From NCBI RefSeq assembly GCF_030272615.1, contig NC_081414.1, positions 309,813,164 through 309,877,163 on the forward strand: DNA of 64,000 nt. The letters run 5' to 3'. The notes under the pieces were generated by a model that was not told the origin of the DNA, searched no databases, and saw only the letters and a program-made list of their open reading frames with translations. A program made the position numbers and the translations under genes. This document shows, in pieces, positions 33,101-43,834 of the stretch; the first letter of the stretch is position 1, and every line of letters starts with the position of its first letter. Source of the stretch: Cryptomeria japonica. Taxonomy: Eukaryota > Streptophyta > Pinopsida > Cupressales > Cupressaceae.

Positions 33101-34658
33101 AATCCATAGCCAACCGTGCCTTGCAAGTACCTCAAGATGTGCTTGGCTGCAACTACATGTATCTGTCTCGGTTCACTCACTGCATAGCAAATATCCGGTC
33201 TTGTGTTAACTAAATACATCAAGGATCCAATCAACTGCCTGTACATGGTAGGATCCACAAGATTTGAACTAGCTGAAGCTTCCCTTAATTTCTTCAAGTT
33301 AGTTTTCATCGGAGTAGGCATGGACTTGCAGTCTAACATTCCAAACCTCTTCAAGATAGCAATGGTGTATTTGCCTTGACCTAGGATGATCTCATTAGGC
33401 CTCTGCCATTCTTCTAACCCTAGAAAGAAGTGCATGAGTCCTAAGTCTTTCATCTCAAATTCAGAAATGAACTCCTTGCACCTGTGGATGAGATGATCTT
33501 CCCCTGTAACAAATAAGTCATCAACATATAATACCAGGATCAACATTTCACCTTTAAATACCTTGAAGTAGAGGTTCGGATCAACATCATTCTTGTAGAA
33601 GCCTAGACCTATCAAGTATTTATCAATTCTCTCATACCATGCACGAGGTGCCTGCTTAAGGCCATATAACGCTTTCTTCAGCTTGCATACGTGAGACTCC
33701 TTCCCATGGATCACGAAACCCTCTGGCTGCTCAATGTAGACCTCTTCCTCAATGACACCATCTGGTATAGCTTCCATCCTTTAGCTGCTGTAATCGCAAT
33801 AATGGTCCTGATGGAAGTGTATCGAGCAACTGGAGTGAATGTTTCTTCATAATCTATCCCTTCTTTCTGAGAGAAACCACAAGCCACGAATCTAGCCTTG
33901 TATTTCTCAATGCTACCATCAGCTGCATGCTTGATCTTGAATATCCACTTGGAAGATACAACAGACTTGCCCTTAGGTCTTGGCACAATATCCCAAACAT
34001 CATTCTTGAGGATGGATTCATATTCTTCGTCCATGGCATCTTTCCATACTTGCTGATTTATGGCTTCCTCAACACAAGTAGGCTCAGTCTCAATGAGATT
34101 ACACATTGAAACAACATAACAAGAGAATTTCTGAGGTCTCTTACTTTCTCGAAATGTACCTCTAGGAGCCACGAACTGTTCTGCCTCCTGCATAGTGTTC
34201 CTTGCCCAAAGAGGTCTATTCTGAGTGATAACAATATCTCTAGGCCCATCGGTAGGATCCATAGGCACAACTGGATCATTGTGCATCTCTGGTTTTGAAG
34301 TCTCCCTCTGGATCTCATGATCTGAAGACTCCCTCTGAATCTTGGGATCATGATTAATATTCATGTCTTGAGGATGAGTTTCATCTTCTATGCACGAACC
34401 CTTGGATTTCTTGAATGCAACATCTTCCTCAAATGTAACATCTCTACTGACCTCTATGTACCTCTGTCCTGGAATGTAGATTCTGTAGGCCTTGGAAGAT
34501 TCATTGTAGCCCACAAATATTCCTCTCTTGCTAGAAGGTTCCAACTTGTTCCTCTTACCCTTAGGCACATGTACATATACTGGACATCCAAAGATCCTCA
34601 AGGGACTGATGTCAAGTTTGATTCCGAAAAAGGCTTCTTCTGGAGTCATATTCTTCAA
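33101..34658 (-). pseudogene. Copia integrase C-term, linker and reverse transcriptase
   Basis: From 34,658: MTPEEAFFGIK, FGCPVYVHVPKGKR, GIFVGYNESSKAYRI (integrase tail and linker). RT follows: WKDAMDEEYESI, SSKWIFKIKH, KARFVACGFSQKEGIDYEET, then GWKLYQM. Here about 25 nt are missing, so the text jumps to GVIEEEVYIEQPEGF in another frame; the lost stretch normally carries the first catalytic Asp of RT (the DVKTAFLNG region). Later motifs survive: KKALYGLKQAPRAW, the YVDD box near 33,520, KYTIAILKRFGM and YRQLIGSLMYL. Without that Asp the enzyme would be dead. Confidence 0.93.
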
Positions 34659-35659
34659 TATCTGATGAGGGCATCTGTTTTGAATGTATAAAGCTGTTTT
34701 AGAAGCTTCGGCCCATAGAAAAGTCTAAAGATCCTGATCAAGAATCATGGCTTTTGCAACTTCAACTATAGATATGTTCTTCCTTTCTGCAACCCCATTT
34801 TGCTGAGGGTTGTAAGGGACACAAAACTCCCTCTTGATCCCTGCTTCAATACAAAAATCATGGAAGCTACCTGAGGTGTATTCACCTCTATTGTCAGACC
34901 TTAACACTTTAATTCTTTTCCCAGATAAGTTTTCTACTAAAGCCTTGAACTCTTTGAATCTACCTAGGACTTCATCAGACTCTTTAGACTTTAAGAAATA
35001 AATCCAGGTTTTCCTAGAATAGTCATCTATGAAGGTTACCTAATACAAGAATCCACTAGGAGATGCTACTGACATATGTCCACATAAATCAAAATGCACA
35101 AGAGCTAATATTTCTTTTGACCTACTCTCACTACTATGAAATGGACTCTTAGCGTTTTTACCCATAGCACAACCTTTACAAGTATCATTATGAACATGAC
35201 TGAGTTTAGGCATACCTTTAACCATCTTCTCCAAGGTTGGAAGGGCCCGAAAGTGAAGATGTCCAAGTCTTCTATGCCATAACTCGCTTGAATTGGAGGA
35301 GTCATGAAGGAGAGCTTGGACTGGACGAGTGGAAAGCTTGTACAAGCTCTCATACCGGTGGATTTCTTTGGCCATGCAAGGACTTTTCCTTTTGAAAATG
35401 CCACTTGATAACCTTTATCCTCCAAGGCTGAGATGGAGATAAGGTTCCTCCAGATTCCTGGCACGAATAGGACATCGCTGAGATGAAGAGAGATTCCCGA
35501 ATCAAGTTCGAGAGAAGTAGCACCGAACCCTCTCATAGAATAGCGCGCATCATTTCCAATGATGACCTAGAGATTAGACTCCCTCTCAACCAAATCTGAA
35601 AGATGCTCCCGATAGCCGGTGATGTGTCTAGAAGCTCCACTGTTATAAACCAGGTATCA
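34659..35659 (-). pseudogene. Copia protease and integrase
   Basis: Protease: DTWFI then, one base out of frame, SGASRHITGYREHL. A single lost base just before the active-site Asp codon (about 35,645) disables it. A TAG lies at 35,568-35,570 and a further frameshift near 35,370. Integrase: HHCC motif ELWHRRLGHLHF with CKGCAMGK, then the DDE core with Asp in HFDLCGHM, Asp in LRSDNRGEYTS and Glu in NPQQNGVAERKN. Stops at about 35,040 and 34,725. Confidence 0.93.
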
Positions 35660-36564
35660 CTGTCCGTGGGAACATTGCTTGACAGGGCTGAGATGAAGAG
35701 GAATTCATTGGAGTTGTTTTCCGCTTCCTTTTGATTTGAAACTTCATTGATGTTGACTCCTTGTTTCATTAGTCTTGACTGACAGTCTCTTGCATAGTGA
35801 CCAAACTTGTCACATCTGAAACACTGAATGTGCGAGAGGTCTTTCTTCTTCTTCTTGGAATCAGGTGCAAATGCTGACCCTTGATCTCTGCTCCTCTTGA
35901 AGTTGCCTTTCTTCCAATTCCCTCCTTTCTTCTTCACGGATTGAGTAGCAAGAACACGAGAGTCTTCACCATGAGAGCTCTTGAGAATACCTCTAGCAGT
36001 CAACCTCGATTCCTCTTGAATGCAATCAGCACGGAGGCGGTCAAACTTGGGAAATTTGGATCTCCCACTTATGCCTTGGATAAATGGCTCCCATGAGTGA
36101 GGAAGACCATTTAATGCAAGCATGACTAGGTCCTTGTCCACAACTTCATCTCCAATGGAGCTGAGCTGATCTCTCAATTTTGAAATCTTCATGAAATAGG
36201 TGATGACTGAATCTCCCTTCACCATCTTGACTTGATGAAGCTGCTGACGCAATGCAAGTGCTCTACTTGTGTTGTTGATCTCATACATCCCCTCCAATGT
36301 CTTGAACATATCTTTGGCTGCAGGCATCTTGGAGATGATGGGAACAAGATGATCTTTCACGGAGTCAATGAGGATCTTCTTGGCTTTGACTGCATTCCTC
36401 TTGAACTGAAGCTTCACATCTTGATTTTCAGGTTCAAATTGCTCCCTTCCTTGCACGAACTCCAAAAGATCATTTTCTTCAAGGGTGACAAGGATTTTGA
36501 ATTTCCAAGAGGTGAAATTCGATGCTCCTTCAAGTCTGTCCTCAACTTTCAGACCATACACCAT
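35660..36564 (-). pseudogene. Copia gag with zinc knuckle
   Basis: Starts at the ATG at 36,564, about 75 bp after the primer site. The UBN2-type gag region runs RLEGASNFTSWKFKI, ALALRQQLHQVKMVKG, FMKISKLRDQL and LNGLPHSWEPFIQGI, followed by a Lys-rich stretch and the nucleic-acid-binding knuckle CFRCDKFGHYARDC (CX2CX4HX4C complete). The frame is open through the whole of gag; the first defect comes only in the protease, so a capsid-like protein could still be made if transcribed. Confidence 0.93.
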
Positions 36565-36640
36565 CTTGAATGCTGGAAATAGTGTGAAGAATGCGGAGTA
36601 GGAGCGCTGCTACAAGGTCTGATCACAACTGAGACAACCT

Positions 36641-36655
36641 TAGCTCTGATACCAT
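36641..36655 (-). other. Copia primer binding site (initiator tRNA-Met)
   Basis: On -, TGGTATCAGAGCTAA begins directly after the 5' LTR end AACA; this is the usual match to the initiator Met tRNA 3' end. Confidence 0.93.
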
Positions 36656-37439
36656 GTTAATTGTAGGATCAGACTGTAACAATTAGATAGCAGTAACAGA
36701 AAACAAGACAATGTACTCAATGAACACCAATATACCCTGGGAAATTATCCCTCTTGGAGGTAAAAAAACCCAGCAACAAATCTCAGATCTTTATTAGACA
36801 ATAACCAATTGAATCTTTACAATGAGCTTCACCACTTGAAGCTATCAACACAGTAACCTAGGACATACAGCAGTGATAAACTTATCTGAGGTACTGATGT
36901 TGCTGTCACACAAAGGATGGCAGATTGAAGTTTAGTTCGCTGTCACAAAGATGATGTTCACTGCCACTCAGATGATGTTTGCTGCACCTTTAGATCAGTT
37001 TGCAGTCCTTCAAAGGTTCGCTGTGCTTTCAAGGGTATATGCTGTGCATCTACCAATATTCGCTGACTTCTAATGGTGATTCGCTGTCTCCTGAATGTAA
37101 TTCGCTGATCACAGAGATGCTTGCTGTAGGATACCGTAATATAGATGTAATCGCTTGATGGAAGATAGAAGGTATTCGCTGAATTGTATGTTAGAAAAAT
37201 GAAGTTGACATTACATATATATGTGACACTAGCCCTCCAAATTGCCTTAGGTCGGCCTTGTGAATATTGGCGCCAAGAGGAATAGGTCACAATTAAGATG
37301 CAAATTATACAAGTTACATATGCTACCCACATAGGGCTTGATTAATACAAACACATTTTATACTTTGGTAGGCTCATACACAAGTTAGGTGTGCTAGGTC
37401 GGCCCTAGAAGGGCTCCGACCTAGCTACATACACCAACA
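36656..37439 (-). repeat. 5' LTR of the copia element
   Basis: 784 bp, nearly identical to 31,429-32,193 apart from about 28 substitutions and a ~20-bp insertion near 36,958 that duplicates a local CAGATGATG-type segment. A CATATATATG TATA-like box lies at about 37,213-37,224. Confidence 0.95.
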
Positions 37440-37495
37440 TAGGGGACTGGGGGTAGAGTCCGCAACAGGGTCAAGGGACAACGCCCCTTGTGGTA
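37440..37495 (+). repeat. Minisatellite continuation, includes TAGGG duplication
   Basis: TAGGG at 37,440-37,444 is the right target duplication. The rest (GACTGGGGGTAGAGTCCG) completes the third minisatellite unit interrupted at 31,428, followed by part of a fourth. Confidence 0.85.
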
Positions 37496-37606
37496 TTCAG
37501 GTGTAGTGCAAATAAGATCTTCAAAACCTCACAAACTTTCATGATGAATGTCATTTTCAGAATTTATCACCTTTTTTTTTGTTTTCACTTGGAGTTTTTG
37601 ATTGGG

Positions 37607-39976
37607 TGTTGTAGGAGACTTTTGGGTGCCCCCGAGATTGTCATGGGACTATTGAGTGTCCCTCAGGCATCCTGGTGTAATTGACATCCCGATGGCATCC
37701 GGGCAAAGGTAATGGTGCAGTGGAATTCACCTATCCTTCTCCATGCTTGGGAATTCACCTATACTTGGGAATTTACCTTTGTGTTACATCTGATGTAGAC
37801 CTTGTGACGTCTATTCTTGATGTCATGATGTCTCTCTCACATGTTGAAGTCGTTCTTCATCTTGTAAAGTTCGTCTCTCTTCAAGGTATTGATCTTGAAT
37901 CTTGATCTTGTGATGATGAATCTTCATTCTTCCCTTTCAATGTTGATGAATGTTGGAGTGTTCTTAATGGTCCACTGTCACTGATTCTTTCTCCATGTCA
38001 TGTTATTGATACGACGCTGAAGTTGTGAAGTGAATATATTGATATCCATGAAGCTTTGATGTTTATCCTCTTGCACATGTGGATGTGTTTACTCATTGAT
38101 GATGAATTTCCTTTCACCCACCATTGCTGCTTGCTGGTGGAGTCTTCCTCTTGTATTCCTTCGAATACTTGAACACTTGATGTTGTTATTGACCTGGTGA
38201 ATTCCTTATGTCCATCAGACATCAACAAATTCAATCCATCCATCCTCCTTCAAGGGCCCAAATGAGACCCTGGCTTGCACCTTCATCCTACACAACAAAT
38301 CAATATTACATCAAACACACATGAAATGGATAAAAGCTTATATTTCTTGTTCAAATTCAGTTTGATATGCACTTGAAGTGATGGTGAAATGAAGGTTTAT
38401 ATCTCCTTCTAAGTCTGATTAAACACGTTTCACATTTTTAAGCCTGATCACCTATGCTCAAGATCTGATTGCTAATGACTTCAAGTCTGATTCGTGTCTC
38501 CTCTATGTCTGATCTACGTTGTCTCAGGTCTGATTTGTTTTCTGATCTGTAGAATTCGCACAGGTCTGCTCCTTTCATATTACATTACTTTCATGCCTGT
38601 CCCAAGGTTGTGGATTCTTGTTGGCCAAGGACAGATTGGCTATCCACCTTCAAGTCATGGACAAAATTGTGTTCCCTCCTTCAAAGTCGTGGGTTCCTTG
38701 GAGTCAAGGAAAATGAGAAGTTGCATCGTGGATTCCTTGAGGTCAAGGAATTTGAGCATAATATTTAACTTCATCCCTCAACTTTGTTGATCATTTCAGC
38801 TTTCTCTTATTTCCATCAAAGATATTTTGTTTGCTATTTTTGAAAATTCTCAGGGATGAACTTGGATAACACAACCTTTGCTTTACCTCACCTTCAAGTC
38901 TTGGGCATGGATTTCTTGAGGTCAAGGAAAATGAGAAGTAGCATCGTGGATTCCTTGAGGTCAAGGAAAATGAGCACTTCATCTCTTTCTATTGCTCTTT
39001 ACTTTCATCTTTTTTGATTTTGCTTCTTTGAGGTGTTCAATTGTTTTCATCATTAAAATCGCTTTGCTTGCAAATTTTGAAAATCCAAGGATAAGTTCAA
39101 GCAAGGCAATTTTTTTATCATTTATCTCATTCAACACTCCCCAAAATTGTGGATTCCTTGGGGTCAGGGAAAGTTTGAAGTGAGTTCTTGGATTTCTCCA
39201 CCTCAAGGATAAAATTTGCTCTTCAAAAGTTTGTAGATTTCATCAAATTGCATCATACATATCTTATTTTCCCTGCATTCATCAATCATTTTCTCATCCT
39301 TGCCTTCATGATTTCTCTTCACTTAGATGTTCATCACTTCAATCACACTAGGTCGTGGATTACTTGAGATCAAGGAAATTGAGCAGTCAAGGATGACTTT
39401 GTTTGTTTTCTTCAAAATCACCTCTTTCTTTAATATTGATTTCTCCAAGTAAAAGGTGGCCGCTTGCAAGTTATTGGAGATGATCTTACTTAGTTGAAAT
39501 CATTGAAAGCTCCATCAACTTATTCATTTTGCTTAACACTTGAATGATTGATCGTCATTGATTTGGGCAACTCACCTTCAAGAGCCTAGAGTAGTGGATT
39601 CCTTGGGGTCAAGGAAATTGAGAAGAAGCATCGTGGATTCCTTGAGGTCAAGGAAATTGAGCACTTTTGATTTCATCCACACTTGTAAAATTTTCATGTT
39701 CATTCTTGGTCGAATCTTCTTTTTATGGGAGTTGCCTATCACTCAAAAAACCTATTGCTTGACTTAGCCGTTTTTTGCCTGAAGGTTGCATCGTGAAGCC
39801 TTGCTCAATGAAGCCCTTGACTCTCATGTTAACACTTATGCACTAAAAGCTAACTGAGCTCTAAACTAGCCTCTTGGGAGACTTGATTGCTGCTAAACTG
39901 CTCGAGACACCTAAGACCACTAGCAAAAAGAGGGGTCCCCATTTGCAATGGGGTGATGTGTGAAAAGGTCACAACA
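37607..39976 (-). mobile_element. Probable LTR of TGTTGTG group, antisense
   Basis: On - it starts TGTTGTGACC at 39,976, sharing over 50 bp with the + sequence from 41,351. A plausible end is CTCCTACAACA at 37,607, which gives 2,370 bp, close to the 2,446-bp related solo LTR at 50,993. The 5-bp flanks (TTGGG and GGTTG) do not match, so the left end is provisional. It contains a palindromic motif cluster and several TCTGAT words near 38,400-38,560. Confidence 0.55.
38694..39655. repeat. Dispersed palindromic motif TTCCTTGAGGTCAAGGAA
   Basis: Eight copies or close variants start at 38,694, 38,733, 38,912, 38,951, 39,154, 39,360, 39,599 and 39,638. Each has 8-bp arms around GG. Six form three pairs with the same 39-bp spacing, sharing ATGAGAAG and GCATCGTGGA between them. 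Confidence 0.88.
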
Positions 39977-41350
39977 GGTTGTTTAGGGTTGGACCTTACA
40001 TCTAAATGTTCTTTCATGCGAAGGTTGCTCTAAATATATATGATTTGGATTTGAGAGGGACACCTTACTAGAATGGGTTTACAGTTCGATGCAATTTCCT
40101 TCTTTATTGAATTTGTACTTTTTCTTGCGATAGCGCCTTATCGTGACCTTAATCTTAAGATATTTTGGTTTTCCTCTCTATGGGATGTATGTTTTTTGGG
40201 TGTACCCGATGCCCTTATTGGGATCTGCATTTTTTTTAGTGAACCTAATGTACATATGGGGATGCAATTAACATTAACGTTTTTGTTAAGGATGAGTTAC
40301 ATCTCTCTGAATTTGATCTGGTGTATTTGGGCTTAGCAAATGCTTAACAAATCACTTGAACCCAGTTACCAACCTTCTTTCCTGGATCAGAATCTCAGAT
40401 AGTTATTCATTTGGCATTGACCATTTCAGACGATCTGTATAGAATTGTTACAAGTCCTGAGTTTTCAGGTTGTAATTTTCCAACATTTAGAAGTTTGAGA
40501 ATGAGTTATGGATTAACCCACCAAACAAATTGGTTTTAGAGATAAGTATTTTGTGATTTTGTTAGTGTTGGTTTCGGTTTGTGTATTACTAATAGTGCTA
40601 TAAAAATAATTTTATATTTGTTTTAATAACAGTTCTTATGTATCATATATATCAGACATCTTCTCTCTTATTTTGAACTATAATTCTTCAGTTTCAAGGT
40701 TTTCTTCATAAGACTATTATAGAGTCCCTCTACTATGGCACAGACTTTTGACATTTTTGACACATTATTTTGTGTTTATTGATGATTGACCGTTCATCTA
40801 ACGTCTTGTACTCAGTGCAACCACATATTTCAGCTATTCCTTTAATCTAGTCTGAATTGGTCCTATGTAGGAATGCCTTTGGGGTGAGAAATTTCATAAA
40901 ATGCTTGGGTCTTATGTTTAAGCTTGTTCTAGTGGTTTGATGAAAGGGAGGACACAATGAAAACTATCTGGATGGTCCTTTACCAAAGTTTGGAAGCACA
41001 ACAAAACTAAGAAAAAGGCAGTGTTAATGAAGACTTATGAGCAGACTTATGAGAGCTTATGAGCAGACTTGTATATTGCTATAAATTTTAAGCCATATAC
41101 AGATTGTAGAAGACTTAATGAAAACTAATCAGCAGATTTATGAGATTATGAGCAGATATAATGCAAATTTAATAGAATAATTTATAGCAGGTTTGTAAGA
41201 AGAGTTCATGCAGATATAAAAATGAAGATCATGCAGATATTGAAGAGGGGTTTATGGCAGGTCCATAGAGTAAAGTATAAAGAAAAGAACTTGCAGATTT
41301 GAATGTGATTATCCATCATCTGTTGAAGAAGCAACATAGACGTTGGGACT
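39977..41350. other. Spacer between two inverted TGTTGTG LTR starts
   Basis: Contains the 23-bp word shared with 30,785, an unrecognised + frame at 40,073-40,336, and a stretch at about 40,990-41,290 with repeated GCAGA(C/T) words. No gene is recognised. Confidence 0.5.
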
Positions 41351-41989
41351 TGTTGTGACCTTTTCACACATCGCCCCATTGCTAACGGGGGACCCCCTCT
41401 TTTCCGGCTTTCTGCGTTGTTAGGTTATGGTTTTGGCTGCTTAGTGGGCAATTTTGTGTTTCCCGTGCCCGAGTTTTGGAGTTTTGATCATGCCTAGTGT
41501 CGTCTAGGGTTTTTGAAGTTATAGGATCAAGTTGCAAACATTAATATTTTAATGATCCTAAGTTTTGTCGAAGTGTTGACCATTTGAGTGTTAATGTGTT
41601 TTTAAACACACGCATTAGTGATTTTAAGTGCCAAGGTATTCCCAAACCTTTTGGAGTTGTTTTCTCTCTCCTAAGGTATTATTTAAATTGATTTCGCACT
41701 TTATCCCAATATTTTCCTAGCGTTTCGACCAATATTTTGGAAAATTTGCCCAAGTCTAGTCTAATTTTGAAGTTTCTAAGCGATTTTGAGTGGTTAAAAT
41801 GCCAAATTCCTAAAGGAAATCCATATTCCAAGGGTTAGAAGGTCAAATTCAATGCTAGAGAGCTAGAGGTGCTTTTCCCCTCATATTCCAGACTACCCAC
41901 CCTTTTCCCCCACTCAAAATCCACACTACACGTGGGTTTCCCTTGAAATCCATACTGGCTATTATTTTCCACCATTGTTTATCCATAGC

Positions 41990-42470
41990 TGGATCGATTT
42001 TCCCCTGGAAGTGCTAGAATTTGGCTAAGTGTTAGGATTTTTCCAGACTGCCATTGATTTTCCACCAGGAGTGCGGACTATAGTGCGAACAACGTTAAGG
42101 ATGACTCCATGCCTGGGTCAATTTTCCACCAGGATGTTTTGTGACAAGTTAGTGCAGATTTTTGTATAGACTCTCAGTCCAGACCCAAGTCGATTTTCCA
42201 CTGAGAACATTTTGATGGGTTTTAAGTCTAGATTTTCATCCAGACTGAGGTCGATTTTCCACCAGGGAGTAATTTTTGCAAGTAAAGTGAGTTTGGAGTG
42301 TGGATTTTTAGTCCAGACTGCCATCGATTTTCCCTTGGAGTGTTTTATGTGCATTTTGATGAAATTTGAGCATGGATTTTTATCCAAGCTAAGGTCGATT
42401 TTCCCTTGTGGGGAAATTTTTGACACTTTAATGATTTTTAAAGGGAAGTTGATTTTCCCCTGGAGGCTTA
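41990..42470 (+). repeat. Degenerate ~65-bp repeat around TCGATTTTCC
   Basis: Eight copies of (T/C)(C/T)GATTTTCC(A/C)CC(A/T)GG-like text near 41,998, 42,056, 42,120, 42,191, 42,251, 42,325, 42,396 and 42,449, spaced 53-74 bp, often preceded by TCCAGACT. Confidence 0.75.
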
Positions 42471-42686
42471 ATTTGGACTTAAATTGCAATATTTTAATAA
42501 GTAAGCCTCATTTAAATGCTGTTAAATAATGATTAAGGATTATTTAAAATTTTAAAACCAAATAAATTAACTTGCAATAAACATTTAATATTTTCTAGAA
42601 GCAAGTTAGTTTTTTACCAAACAAGTATTTAAGCAAGTGTTTTATCCCACATTGCTTGTGTGGTGAAAGTGAGAGGTAAAAGCAAG

Positions 42687-42693
42687 TATAAGA
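42687..42693 (+). promoter_or_regulatory. TATA-like box in the LTR at 41,351
   Basis: GTATAAG followed by a purine-rich start region; placement fits the U3/R border. Confidence 0.4.
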
Positions 42694-43834
42694 GAGGAGC
42701 CTTAGCATTATTTTATTATTAAATCTGCCAAGTGTCTCCATGAAAGGCGATTTTTCTCCAAGTTGAGGGAATTTTAGCAAGTGATTGAAGTGAAGTTTTG
42801 GGTTGAGGATTCTTTCCTCCATTTTTTCCAGCTTGCTGATCCATTCCCCTTGCTGCCATTGAAGACCATTTCCAGATTTTCGATTTTCCAAGTTTGGCGA
42901 TTTTTTGCAAATTTGGCGATTTTTGGTGAAGGGTGGCGATTTTGTGTCTGGAGACTTGGGTGATATTTTCCTCCATTTTTTGCTTGCTGTTCCAGACCTC
43001 CATTGTTGCAGATCCTGGCTGCCATTGATGATATTTTTAGAATTTTAGTTTGGCACCATAGTTGGGAAAATTTAGATTTTGTTTGAAGAGGTGTTTTGGG
43101 CCACATTTTGGTGATTTTCCATGTATGCTTTGTGGCTGCCATTGTTCCCAGCTTGCTGATTTGCTTTAGATCTGAGGTTTGAAAACTCCATTGTTAGGCG
43201 GTTGTCCTCAGAAATTTTCATTTCCAGCCACCTAACCACTTTGGCGATTTTGCTTGGAGCTGATTGCTTAGCTATTTTCCATCATTTTCAGGGATTTTTA
43301 AGTACTTTGCAAGGTGCTGATAAGTCTGAAGTAATTAATTTTCAGACTTGTCCTCAAAAATTTATTTTTTACCAGCCACACTTACATTCCTGAATATGAT
43401 TGTTTTCATCGTTAAAACTGATTTTTATCGAGTTTATGCACATTTTGAAGGATTACAACATGTTTTAAAAGTCTGAGTTTCAGGTTGTCTTCAGAACTGT
43501 TGACCTTCATTGTTGACTGCGGAAGGTGTCTTCAGACATACTTTGTGTGAAAAAACAACCTTTCACACCTTTCCTTAGTCATCATTGATTTGGTATACTC
43601 CTTTGCATTTTAGCTTGCATGTTTTCTAAGCATAAGGAGGTATTAATGAATTTTATAGAAGGTTTTCATACTCTAGCGTTGTCACACTTTGAATACAATT
43701 GTCAAAATTTACCAAGTGTATGGATTATTTTCCTGACTCCATGCTCGAATTAGCTAAATCTTTAGAAAGTCAGGAATTTTATTAAAAGCATTATTTATTT
43801 TTCTAAGTCTAACTTCAAGCTTCGTATAGGTGCG

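Larger units (their letters stand above)
31429..37439 (-). mobile_element. Full-length defective Ty1/copia retrotransposon
   Basis: Complete 6,011-bp element on -: 5' LTR 36,656-37,439, primer site 36,641-36,655, gag, protease, integrase, RT and RNase H in copia order (integrase before RT), polypurine tract 32,194-32,207, 3' LTR 31,429-32,193, and TAGGG duplications. By eye the LTRs differ by about 28 substitutions over about 765 aligned bases (roughly 3.7%), plus a ~20-bp insertion in the 5' LTR. Coding defects include a 1-nt loss in the protease, several stops and a deletion in RT. It is the youngest full element here. Confidence 0.95.
41351..43700 (+). repeat. Probable 5' LTR of TGTTGTG group plus leader
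   Basis: Starts TGTTGTGACC and has the same two stem-loops as the antisense copy at 39,976. A TATA-like GTATAAGAG at 42,687 implies a U3 of about 1.35 kb. The ~2.4-kb length of related LTRs predicts an end shortly before the ATG at 43,835. The exact 3' end and a primer site were not found, so 43,700 is an estimate. Frames on - at 42,118-43,142 are repeats read by chance. Confidence 0.55.

Noticed and set aside
37602-39981. Target duplication for the LTR at 37,607-39,976
   Set aside because: TTGGG and GGTTG do not match, so I did not claim a clean solo LTR.
42118-43142. Overlapping - frames of about 95-125 codons
   Set aside because: They lie in LTR repeats, share low-complexity words and show no domain.
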